Below are positions 9,011 through 17,867 of a stretch of DNA of 64,000 bases, in pieces (positions within the stretch are counted from its first letter, which is position 1; each line of letters begins with the position of its first letter). Made by a program: the position numbers and the translations under genes. The notes under the pieces are model-generated. The model ran no database searches. It had not been told where the DNA came from and saw only the letters and a list, made by a program, of their open reading frames with translations. The stretch is from assembly GCA_050951585.1 (NCBI GenBank), contig JBMNJI010000006.1, positions 434,001 through 498,000 of the forward strand, written 5' to 3'. Source of the DNA: UBA3937 sp050951585. Lineage in GTDB: Bacteria; Bacillota; Peptococcia; DRI-13; DTU073.

Positions 9011-10090
9011 ATGATTTTTGCGTTTTTTTCCACCGGCGCGGTTCTTTTTTTACTGCTGGCCATGCTCATTTGGCCCGAACAGACGTACCGGGGAGCCCAG
9101 CACGGACTGGAATTATGGGCTACGGTCCTCGTGCCCTCCCTTTTGCCTTTCTTTATCATTTCGGAAATACTGTTCAAAATCGGGGTCGTGCAGATGTTCG
9201 GAGTGCTCCTGGAGCCAATCATGCGTCCTTTGTTTAATCTTCCGGGTGCCGCCTCCTTCGTGGTCGCGATGGGCTTTACTTCCGGTTTTCCCATGGGAGC
9301 CGTTCTGACCAAACGCCTCTGTGCGGAAAAACAGTGCACCATCTCCGAAGGAGAGCGTCTGGTGGCCTTCACTAATAATGCCAGCCCTCTTTTTATTCTC
9401 GTCGCCGTCGCTGTCGGGATGTTCCATCATCCTTTCCTCGGCGTGATCTTAGCCATTTCCCATTACCTTTCCAACATTATCATCGGGATAATGCTCGGCC
9501 TACGTTCCCCACGCCCTACACCGCAGAGGAAAGATCCCTCTCCTTTAGGGCAAAGATGCCGCCGCACACTGATGGAAGCACAAAAAAATTGCCCACCCTG
9601 TGGGCAATTAATGAGCGATGCCGTGAAAACAGGTATCAACAATATCTGCCTGATTGGTGGCTTCGTCGTGATTTTCGCCATCATCGTGAACCTGCTGAAA
9701 ACCACCTCTTTACTCACCATCTGCGCCTATCCCTGTAAGCTTCTTCTTTACGTTACCGGGCTGGCAGGGGAATTAGCTACCGCCTTAGCCACCGGCTTCT
9801 GGGAAATGACCCTCGGCTTAAACAGTGTCTCTTTAGCCGGGGTCACGATACAGGATCAGGCCATCATCGCCAGTATGCTTTTAGGATGGAGCGGACTTTC
9901 GATCCAGGCTCAAGTCACCGGCGTCCTGGCCGGTTCCGGGATCAGCCCCCGCCTCTATTATCTAAGCAGAATTCTGCAAGGGATCCTCGCCGGCTTAATC
10001 ACTTGTGTACTGGACCAACAACAAGAACTGGCTTTCAATGCTTACCGCCCCCGCGATGCACCACTTATTCCTTACCGTCTTCCCCAGTAA
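9011..10090 (+). CDS. ylbJ: Sporulation integral membrane protein YlbJ
   Basis: Polytopic nucleoside-recognition (Gate) family membrane protein needed for spore cortex formation in Bacillus. From Met at 9011 the protein has about 359 residues and some eight hydrophobic segments, with the family stretches VPSLLPFFIISE, GFTSGFPMGA and LGWSGLSIQAQ. The frame stays open to 8927, but that upstream part lacks a ribosome site. The 8971 ATG with a strong site is out of frame, so the N terminus may be affected by a one-base frameshift. The normal neighbour tmcAL lies 63 bases or more upstream. Confidence 0.88.
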   Translation: MIFAFFSTGAVLFLLLAMLIWPEQTYRGAQHGLELWATVLVPSLLPFFIISEILFKIGVVQMFGVLLEPIMRPLFNLPGAASFVVAMGFTSGFPMGAVLTKRLCAEKQCTISEGERLVAFTNNASPLFILVAVAVGMFHHPFLGVILAISHYLSNIIIGIMLGLRSPRPTPQRKDPSPLGQRCRRTLMEAQKNCPPCGQLMSDAVKTGINNICLIGGFVVIFAIIVNLLKTTSLLTICAYPCKLLLYVTGLAGELATALATGFWEMTLGLNSVSLAGVTIQDQAIIASMLLGWSGLSIQAQVTGVLAGSGISPRLYYLSRILQGILAGLITCVLDQQQELAFNAYRPRDAPLIPYRLPQ

Positions 10091-10251
10091 CCTTATTTTA
10101 CACAAACTTTCTTTACACCTGTTCTCTTTTTGCTTTTGCCATGGCCCTCCTGCTCTATCGTTGGCAATTTTTCTTCTCCGACCCGGCCACCATCAACCGT
10201 TCCCGCACGGCCAAGAAAATAGTGTTCTCGGCTCCGTAGAGAAATTCGGCT

Positions 10252-10684
10252 TTATCTTTCAAACCTGCTGATTTCCACAATCACCAGCCGCGAATTGTCG
10301 GCGTCTTGTCTGACCTTGAAATCAGCGATGTATCGGCCTAAGATCTTATCGCTCTCCTCCATCGTTATAGGTCAATTCATTTGTATCCTTATCCCACTTG
10401 AGCACCATTTCATCAGTCTTACCTTCATTGAAAGTGGCAGTGGTTATATCACCGACCGTACTAACATCAACCGTCTTTTTATTCATAATTAAACTACCAA
10501 TCCCTTTAAGAGTTTTCCGGACCTGATCCTGAATAAATACCTGATCATTGGCCATCACATTATAACGAATATTTCTCACGACAAATGAACCAATTGCTAC
10601 TATAACAAATGACGCAATAACCAAGGTAACAAGGACTTCCACCAAGGTGTAACCACGATTGTCTCCTGCAAATCGTTTCAGCAT
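10252..10684 (-). pseudogene. Prepilin-like protein (PulG/PilW type), frameshifted
   Basis: From the ATG at 10684 (GGGGGAG ribosome site) the frame encodes a class III prepilin N terminus, a basic leader then RGYTLVEVLVTLVIAS, for 112 residues, and stops at 10346. The neighbouring frame then continues as ESDKILGRYIADFKV and VIVEISRFER to a stop at 10252, a typical minor-pilin C terminus. Total length is 433 bases (3n+1), which fits a single inserted base in the GATGGAGGAGAG stretch near 10352. Last gene of the pilus locus. Confidence 0.75.
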
Positions 10685-10740
10685 GATCACTCCCCCATTT
10701 TGTAAAAGTCTTTTACGATAACTTGGCCCAATCACTGACT

Positions 10741-12867
10741 TCAATCAATGTCCTTGAAGAAATCTTCGCTAAAGGGATTCCCTGTAACGGTGCTGCCCGT
10801 CACAGATGTCTCCGGTTTCAGGTTCTTCCCTCCCCGCCACCGCCATCCCCAGACGGATCAGGCTGCGGGTCTTCATACTTAAAATGATCCTTTCTGCCCA
10901 GCGTTCTTTAATTTCTTCAATTTTATTTTTTACATATTCTTTATCGGCATTTAATACCATCGGGATAGGATCAGTTACCGTTTTATCCCAATCGTAAGAG
11001 TTATTCTCCAACATAATACAGTGTGGAGTTAATACTAATCCATTAAATTCTTTAACTCCGTAGAAGACCAGACTTGTCCCTTATTAACGATGATTCCTTT
11101 AAAATTATCCTTTAACATACACAGCTCTTTTGCTTCCTTCAAAACCTGAGACACTACTCTGCGGACTAAAAGTACTGCCCGGAGCTATAATATAGAGCTC
11201 TTTACCGGTGTTGTCTACCCAATATACTTCATCGATATGGTTCTGCTCTCGATGCGTTTCCCATAGCTTTGTCCGGATCATCTATACCAATATACGTAGG
11301 GATCGACTTGGGTACGAATGGGATCCGGTAGTCCTCGATACCGTCAGAATATTTTTCCGTACCTCCACGGTAGCATCTACATATTGAAGTAAAATTTCCT
11401 TGTCCATCGAGTGGGGTCTAGTACTCTATACTACCGGAAAAAGTGCCATGCACATTGAAATAAGTATATTCCCACATCCCACCCGCAGGGTAACTGCCCG
11501 TCGGCTGAAAATATATATCATTCATAATCGTCATGCATATCATTATACTGTTGCAGTTTGAATGCCAATCTGTCCAGTTGCTCGGAAGTACATGCCGAGT
11601 CATCTGCCGTATAAATTTTAACGCCTGGAAGGGTTGCAAATACTTGGATCTATCACTTCTCCACTAACTCCTTCAGTATAAAACCAGTGTCCCGTTCAAT
11701 GTTAATTTCCCTGGTGCCATTTAGTGTCAAATTTCCGGAAGTATATGCATCCTTCTTAACAGTAATTGCTGATTATCGCGGAAACAGCCTGCATTAATTG
11801 CGATATTTTTTGCATAAACATTCCCCAGTTACTACTATCTTGGAATTCTTCGGCTCAACACTGCTTCCCCATTCACTTTATGCTGCAAATTGTTCGCTTG
11901 TGCTAAGGTTCCGTTAAGTCTCCACATCTGCCACTGGTACATGTCCAAGTGAAACCACCCAAAGCATTTAAGTAAGCCTTATATGTACTATAATCTATCT
12001 TCCTTCCTGCGATTACCATAGGCATAGATGTTTCCGTTAATCCGATACGTGGAGTACGTTTAATGGTTCCGCCATCATCCAGAGTCTCGTCCGGCGACGG
12101 TCCAGCGACAACATTATAATTAGCTGAAACAAGAACACAATCAAATAAAGAATCTGAATCCGCAATCTGACGGAGTGTCAGGTAGTGACCCGAGTACCAC
12201 CAGGATCACCGGTACTCGTCCCACCGGTCGTGGTAGAAATAACCTCTACCGTTCCCGGAAGGGAGGCCGGAACTTGAAGATTAAATTTCATCTGCACTTC
12301 CTGAGGTATAGTTTTGCCTTGGTACTCCTCGGTGTTATAAGCCGATTTAAGAGTCACATAACCCGTGGTGTCATCAGTGAAGATTGAAGAATTTCCTTCG
12401 TCCACGGATATTTCCGGTTTTGCACTGCTTTCTCCGACATTAAAATAATTATCCTCTTCCTTTAAATCATCTAAAAGAAAAAATCTAAGATAATCACGAT
12501 ACTCCTCCTGAAAAACCACTAACCACTCCTGGTATTTTTCATGGTCCGGATCGGCCATTATCGCGGCTACATCTTCCGTACCACCCCCGGCAACATATTC
12601 TTCAACCTCTCTGGCAACGGCAATATTACCCGCCTCTATTGCTCCTTTGACATTGGTTAGAATAACATCATACGCCTGCTCCAAACCGGATTCAGCCATA
12701 TAGAATGACAAAGTTGCTTTTTTATCGAATAAACTTACTTTTAAACTTGCTACGCTAAGGGATAGAATAGCTAAGCCCAATACACTAAGAAAAACAATGG
12801 CGACAATTACCATAACCATGGCCGACCCTTTGTTATCGGTAATTCTTTTAGGCCAATCTTTAAACAT
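10741..12867 (-). pseudogene. PilX-type pilus assembly protein, heavily frameshifted
   Basis: The first 229 codons (12867-12178) are intact and encode a PilX-like N terminus: basic residues, then KGSAMVMVIVAIVFLSV and AESGLEQAYDVI. Downstream, coding-like pieces follow in alternating minus-strand frames: LRQIADSDSLFDCVLVSANY (from 12175), NSKIVVTG, VYAKNIAINAG, TSGNLTLNGTREINIE, VFATLPGVKIYTADD, NDIYFQPTGSYPAGG, NHIDEVYWVDNTGKELY and a C terminus ending NPFSEDFFKDID at 10741. At least eight frame changes are needed to join them. The ancestral product would have been about 700 residues. The true ATG at 12867 has GGAGGG; a GTG at 12885 lies inside that site. Confidence 0.7.
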
Positions 12868-12891
12868 ACCATATCCCTCCCTCACAATTTA

Positions 12892-13632
12892 TTAATAACG
12901 AATCATCCTGTTTTGGGAAACCTTCAACAATTCCTCCCCTTCGCTATCATAGACTGTAACAGTAATCGTAATTCTTTTGTTATCAGGAGAAGCATTGATG
13001 ATCATTAGCCTTCCCCCGACATTATCGATATCAAAAGAATCCGGGTTATAAATTGTCACAATTGGTTGGATACTGGTAACCGGATCCGGGTCTAACTTAT
13101 TCTCAACCTCAACAGAGATGGGGTTTGCTCCGAAATTTTCGAAAAATAAGATCACCTTTTTCCCATCCTCAAATACAAAAGGCTTATCCGCGATAAAGAA
13201 TTTTTCAATCCCAAAATCCAGACTGACAGTCATCTTCAGTGGTCCGCTACTATCGCTATAACTAATGTCCTGGCTAGTCCCTCCACCTAAATCATGTATT
13301 GTTAGAAGACCTAATGAAGACTTTTCAATTTTAAATCTTTTCGCTTCCATGCTTTCCACAATTTCTTCTTCTACCTTAACAACTACTCTTAATCCGGGTA
13401 CAGAAGTAGTATCTACAAACTCTCCCGCACTAATAGTCTCTATATCCTTGGCTTTATACTCTTCCATGTATTTTTGCGCAATATAATTGGCTTCTTGATG
13501 CAATCCAGTCTTCTTGTTTGTCTTCATCGAATTTACAAAATAACTGGTAAGGGGGATAATCGTACACAAGACAACAGTAGCGATTAAAATCTCTATTAAA
13601 GAAAAACCGGCACTGTTTTTTCTTCTGAACAT
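12892..13632 (-). CDS. Type IV prepilin-like protein (PilV-type minor pilin)
   Basis: Intact 246-residue protein with a short basic leader, then SAGFSLIEILIATVVL, the prepilin peptidase site (Gly before Phe, Glu at +5) and hydrophobic helix. The body is rich in beta-forming and charged residues and is not recognised beyond minor pilin. A strong ribosome site (AAAGGAGGGG) precedes the ATG. It sits between the broken pilO and PilX-type genes. Minor pilins of this kind usually prime or cap a pilus. Confidence 0.82.
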   Translation of the reverse strand: MFRRKNSAGFSLIEILIATVVLCTIIPLTSYFVNSMKTNKKTGLHQEANYIAQKYMEEYKAKDIETISAGEFVDTTSVPGLRVVVKVEEEIVESMEAKRFKIEKSSLGLLTIHDLGGGTSQDISYSDSSGPLKMTVSLDFGIEKFFIADKPFVFEDGKKVILFFENFGANPISVEVENKLDPDPVTSIQPIVTIYNPDSFDIDNVGGRLMIINASPDNKRITITVTVYDSEGEELLKVSQNRMIRY

Positions 13633-13718
13633 CCTATCCCCTCCTTTCCCATGCTATTTATTTATCCTTTTCTCTATTTCTCTGTCAAAAGCCACTTTCG
13701 CCAAGCAACAGTATTCGT

Positions 13719-14878
13719 CTACGCCCCGACCGCTGTCTCGGGAACACTCGAGTTAATTAAAACACCTTGCGAATTATAGACCGAAACATTACCCTTTAAT
13801 TCTTTAAAGTCGATACGCGGTCTTGCCGGATCGTCACTTTTAACTTCAATAATAAAGGGCAAGCCTGTTTCATTATTGATGAAAAGGGCCACACCATTTT
13901 TGTCCTCGGAATCTTTCCGTAAATCACTGAAGATATGCATCATGATTCGGTCATTGCCACAGGCAAAAGGTACCTCTTTGTTACCTTGAACTGGATATCT
14001 TTCGCTTGCCGTGTTGTATTGATAATAATACTTTCCGTCTTCCTGGAAGAGACGGATCGTCACATTTTCAATTTTAGCCTTTTCTTTTTCGCTCGGTAGC
14101 GCACAGACATAACTTTCCGCCTTGGGATCTTTCTCTAAGCCCAGGAAAACAGCAGGTAAGTCCGAATCAGTTGGTTTTGCCGTCAAGGTAAAATCGCAAT
14201 TCCCGCCTTTGATTTGATCCATCAATATTTTCGCCAAATCGGTATTATAGACAATATTGACTGTACTATTAGCGGAAAAAGGATTGTCCTTCCCTTTATC
14301 GACAGGAATATCCTTAGTCAAATACCCCTGTTCTCCCGTTCCGCCGTTTATTTGTAATAACTGCAAATTAATTGAGCCGGAAAATTTACCAGGTCTCTTT
14401 TTCCGCACTTAAGGCAATTTCTTCGATCAAAATCTTTTTATAATAATTCCCTACGGTTTTAAGAAAATTGAAGTAAGTATCGGCCGTGGCGGTAAAATTA
14501 AAACTAACACCCACACAGGGATACTTTTGTAATAGGGGCTTATCCCCTATACTTACCTTCACTAAAACTGATGGCTTTTGTTTCTATCCCTGTGGATTTC
14601 AGCAGATCATCGATAATGATAATAATTTCTTCCTGTTTAGTACTGCGAAAATAACTTTTCAGAAAGGCGCTGATATGCATGTTCAGCGTTTTAAAATCAT
14701 TGATCACATCACCCTCGCCTTCCACTTCGGCGATTTTTTGTTCCAGTTCTGCCTTTTCTCTTAACAAGTCCTTGCGGTCATCCTGCATTGATGGGACTAG
14801 AAACAGAAGATAGAAACCCAGAAGGATAGAGACGGCCACTATGAAAATAAGTAACTTTTCCTTTTCATCAATTTTCAC
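13719..14878 (-). pseudogene. pilO: PilO-like pilus inner-membrane protein, two frameshifts
   Basis: The first piece (14878-14540, GTG start) has a membrane segment (LLIFIVAVSILLGFYLLFLV) and a coiled coil, as in PilO. It stops at 14540. The next frame continues as VSIGDKPLLQKYPCVG and LKTVGNYYKKILIEEIAL, the usual PilO globular domain, to about 14400. A third frame then carries RPGKFSGSINLQLL and about 220 more residues to 13719. The 229-residue ORF there begins with a chance GTG. Total length is 1160 bases (3n+2). The first frameshift lies near 14555 and the second near 14395. The start overlaps pilN by 11 bases. Confidence 0.78.
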
Positions 14879-15425
14879 GTTTCATTGCCCCCTTATCAAA
14901 AGTGCCCGACAAACTAAAAGAAAAGCGATTGGCTGATTCACTAATGTCCGGTAAGCGGAATGTGCCCAAGCCCCCATCAGAACGCAAATTGTGCTCAAAT
15001 TCGGCAATCGCCACTCTTGAATTGGCCGTGCCCTTAATATGCCAGTCTGATCTAGTCATGGTAAGATTTTCAAAGGTAATGTCGGCAGGAACATTCGCAA
15101 AAAAGTGTTCAAGCAAGCCATAACCCAGATAATCAATCTCACTGATTTCTATTTCCGTTTTATTCATTTGCTCACGGAAAACGACCAGATTATCCACCTT
15201 TTGTTTGGTATCTGCCAGGTGCTGCAATTCAATCTTCGAATAATTAGCCAAAATTTCCTTTTTGTCATCAATGCTCTTTTGAATCATCATTAGCTGTACC
15301 TGCAATACCACATACGATGCGATAATAATCAGAAAAACAAAGAGAAATACTGTCGCTGTCCGTTTTAAAGGTGACATTTTTTCTTTTTTAATAAAAGGAG
15401 AAAAGAAATTTAATTGATGTCGCAT
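14868..15425 (-). CDS. pilN: PilN-like pilus assembly protein
   Basis: 185-residue bitopic membrane protein: cytoplasmic N terminus with LNFFSPF, a lone membrane helix (about 25-47), a coiled coil (about 48-100), then a small alpha/beta domain. In type IV pilus machines PilN binds PilM through the N-terminal motif and dimerises with PilO. It lies between pilM (18-base gap) and pilO (11-base overlap), the standard order. No frame defect is seen. Confidence 0.85.
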   Translation of the reverse strand: MRHQLNFFSPFIKKEKMSPLKRTATVFLFVFLIIIASYVVLQVQLMMIQKSIDDKKEILANYSKIELQHLADTKQKVDNLVVFREQMNKTEIEISEIDYLGYGLLEHFFANVPADITFENLTMTRSDWHIKGTANSRVAIAEFEHNLRSDGGLGTFRLPDISESANRFSFSLSGTFDKGAMKREN

Positions 15426-15443
15426 TTACTTGTCTCACCGCCT

Positions 15444-16403
15444 CTAATCTAACAATAATGCAGTAGCTGCATTGAAATACAGGTTCAAAGGAAACTGCCC
15501 AATTCCCTTATATCTAATTCTATTTACGCCGCGAAGCACATGAACCGGTCTCTCTAATTTTTCCGCCATGTAATTGGCAATATTATTGATCGCAGCACCT
15601 CCGCCAAAAAGGATTACCTGGTCAATCCGGTTGCCGTTTTTTAAGGAAATATAAAAACGGCTAACCTTTTTTATTTCATCAATCCATTTATCTATTACGG
15701 CGACCACCTTTTGATCATCCATAGATTGTTCTTTTTCCATATCACTAAAATCTTTTTTATTGATCGAAACCAATCTGTTAAATACTAATTTCCCATTTTG
15801 AATTATACTGCAGTTTATACTGGAATAGCCTAGATCCAGCAAAGCAAGTGTCTCCTGTGTATTATCCTTTTTCTTACTAGGCTGCAGAATCTTGCTGGCA
15901 CCGGCCATATGAATGGTCAAGGCCAAAGGATTTAAGGCAATCCCATTACATAATTCCAAATATTTTTTCACCATAAATCTAGGTAAGGCAACCGTCATCA
16001 CACGAATGTTCTTGACCTTATTTTCAATAAAAACCTCCAAGGGCATATATTTAATGATATAATCTTCCACCGTAATCGGCAGATGCTTGGCTAATTCAAA
16101 AGGAACCATCGCTTCAATTTTATTTTGCGGTGCATACGGCAATACCAACTCCCGCATAATGGTTTTGGTACTGGCAATCGTAAAGACCGCATTTTTTGTT
16201 TTGAACCGCCTATCCTGGAGATGATTGATGATTTCCTCTTTTAACGAATCCGGATCCAGAATATGTCCATCATCCACCAGGCCTTCCGGGTTACGAAAGG
16301 AAAAGGCATCTTTAATCAGGATACTGTTTTGTGAACTGTTGCCAACCACAACCGTTGTGCTGTATGTACCGATATCAAATGCAATTTTATCTTTATTAAA
16401 CAT
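15444..16403 (-). CDS. pilM: PilM-like actin-fold ATPase of the type IV pilus
   Basis: Cytoplasmic actin-like protein (FtsA/PilM superfamily), 319 residues. The phosphate 1 motif FDIGTYSTTVVV lies near the N terminus, LLDLGYSSINCSI forms the phosphate 2 region, and VILFGGGAAINNIA the adenosine motif. The ATG at 16403 is preferred, since GGAGG lies seven bases upstream; the ATG at 16409 would be too close. It heads the pilM-pilN-pilO segment, directly downstream of the prepilin array. Confidence 0.88.
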   Translation of the reverse strand: MFNKDKIAFDIGTYSTTVVVGNSSQNSILIKDAFSFRNPEGLVDDGHILDPDSLKEEIINHLQDRRFKTKNAVFTIASTKTIMRELVLPYAPQNKIEAMVPFELAKHLPITVEDYIIKYMPLEVFIENKVKNIRVMTVALPRFMVKKYLELCNGIALNPLALTIHMAGASKILQPSKKKDNTQETLALLDLGYSSINCSIIQNGKLVFNRLVSINKKDFSDMEKEQSMDDQKVVAVIDKWIDEIKKVSRFYISLKNGNRIDQVILFGGGAAINNIANYMAEKLERPVHVLRGVNRIRYKGIGQFPLNLYFNAATALLLD

Positions 16404-16575
16404 TTCCATTCCTCCGATTATTCTATAAGAAGATCAAAAGCTAACTTTATGATAACCAATTAAGTCCTTCTCTTCAAATGATAAAAAAAATGGCGGCACT
16501 AACACATATCCAAAAGTGCGGCAGCAAATGTGCTCATATATTTTTTCCACAATTAGCACCGCCGCTGAAAAATCT

Positions 16576-17052
16576 TTACGGTGTAGTAGTTCCATTGGGA
16601 GGTCTGAGTCCGATTACTTTGTTGATCCAATCATTGGTGCCGTCGTTTATAAAATCCGGATCATCATCTGCCCAAACGACCTTACCTGTTTCAGGATTAA
16701 TTATTACTTTCACACCTAAATCATACAGGGTTTTCTTATCTTTATTCCGCACCGAAGCCGTGCCGCTTTTTACTCTTTTGAGGACAGTATATTTATCAAA
16801 ATATCCGGCATTATGCAATTCGAGAATAGTAATCTCTTCGTCAGAATCCTTAGTAGCAGAATAATACATTTCCGCCGCTCTCTCCACATTGATTAGTGTG
16901 GTAACATCAGTATCCCATTCCGATTGGGCCTGAATCATGGCATACATAGGCACCCCTATGCCAAGGATGAGCCCTAAGACAACAATAACCGAAATAAGTT
17001 CGATCAGTGTAAAACCCTTTTGATTATTCAGTACTCTTCTCATGCCAATCAT
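16576..17052 (-). CDS. Type IV prepilin paralogue 5 of 5
   Basis: 158-residue class IIIa prepilin: 12-residue basic leader, then KGFTLIELISVIVVLGLILG with Gly before Phe and Glu at +5. It shares with the other four paralogues the stretch IQAQSEW-D-DV-TL, an FDKYTVLKR segment and the C-terminal block INPETGKVVWADDD followed by NDGTNDWINKVIGLRPP. Most promoter-distal copy. Probably exported to the membrane and assembled by PilB/PilC if those work. Confidence 0.88.
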   Translation of the reverse strand: MIGMRRVLNNQKGFTLIELISVIVVLGLILGIGVPMYAMIQAQSEWDTDVTTLINVERAAEMYYSATKDSDEEITILELHNAGYFDKYTVLKRVKSGTASVRNKDKKTLYDLGVKVIINPETGKVVWADDDPDFINDGTNDWINKVIGLRPPNGTTTP

Positions 17053-17107
17053 AATGCCTCACCCCCTATTTTTTTAACCCGCAGTGGAACATAGTTGGGT
17101 AAAACCA

Positions 17108-17220
17108 ATGCCAAGGATGAGCTTTCTGCCCTTTAAGCAGTGTACGCGGCTTGCTGAAGCGTACTCTTTTTGGGTGATTTAATTTGTTTTAAGTCACCAC
17201 AAAATACCCATCCTTGGCAT
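17108..17220. repeat. Inverted repeat in the spacer between prepilin genes
   Basis: ATGCCAAGGATG (17108-17119) and its reverse complement CATCCTTGGCAT (17209-17220) bracket 89 bases. The left arm, extended to ATGCCAAGGATGAGC, is identical to a piece of the neighbouring prepilin gene near 16960 that encodes LILGIG. The interior holds further imperfect dyads. It could form a long hairpin in the pilin transcript, or be a relic of prepilin duplication. Confidence 0.65.
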
Positions 17221-17248
17221 GGTTAAATGAACGGCAACAATGAAAGCA

Positions 17249-17770
17249 TTATTTAGGACGATATCCGATTACATCATGCATCCAATCGTTTACGCCATCA
17301 GCAGTGTCAGAAGACCCACCGGTAACATCGGTACCTACTGAATCTTCAAATACAACTTTGCCTGTCTTGGGATTAATATTAATTGTTATTGCCGAACCCA
17401 TTATACCTGATAGCTCAGTCTTGGCCGTATTACGTTCAGATTCAGTTGAACCAGCGTTGATGTTTTTCCTTTTCAGTATTGTATCCGGATCAAATTGTCC
17501 TTCACCACTTATGTCACCAAACTCAATTTCAATATTACCACTAGCTGCTATGTCTTTTGCAAAAGGATTACGAGCATACCACAATTCCGCTGCTTTCTCC
17601 AAATTTTTCAGGGTCGATACATCAGCATCCCACTCAGATTGGGCCTGAATCATGGCATACCTTGGGATACCTATCCCGAGAATAATTGCTAAAACAACAA
17701 TAACCGTGATGAGCTCAATCAAAGTAAAACCTTCTTTTCTTTTTAACACCTTTCTAATTTTGTTTAACAT
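17249..17770 (-). CDS. Type IV prepilin paralogue 4 of 5
   Basis: 173-residue prepilin with leader MLNKIRKVLKRKEG, then FTLIELITVIVVLAIILGIG. It keeps IQAQSEWDADVSTLKNLEKA and the C-terminal INPKTGKVVFED and ADGVNDWMHDVIGYRP blocks, with a Ser/Gly/Thr-rich insertion (VTGGSSDT) before the DGVNDW motif. About 200 bases separate it from the next paralogue; that spacer carries an inverted repeat. Confidence 0.88.
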   Translation of the reverse strand: MLNKIRKVLKRKEGFTLIELITVIVVLAIILGIGIPRYAMIQAQSEWDADVSTLKNLEKAAELWYARNPFAKDIAASGNIEIEFGDISGEGQFDPDTILKRKNINAGSTESERNTAKTELSGIMGSAITININPKTGKVVFEDSVGTDVTGGSSDTADGVNDWMHDVIGYRPK

Positions 17771-17825
17771 AATCTATCCCTCCCTCATTTTTACGCTTTA
17801 TTATTTTTATATAATTAAGTAAGCG

Positions 17826-17853
17826 CATTTGCACCCCCCCCATTTGCACCCCC
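17826..17853. repeat. Short direct repeat between prepilin genes
   Basis: CATTTGCACCCCC occurs twice at a 15-base period (17826-17838 and 17841-17853), just after the stop of prepilin paralogue 3. Probably slippage; no function is evident. Confidence 0.6.
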
Positions 17854-17867
17854 TTTCTCTTCTGTTT

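Noticed and set aside
11418..11639. 73-codon ORF as a gene of its own
   Set aside because: Its C half continues the PilX-type protein and its N half is a neighbouring frame; it is a piece of the pseudogene.
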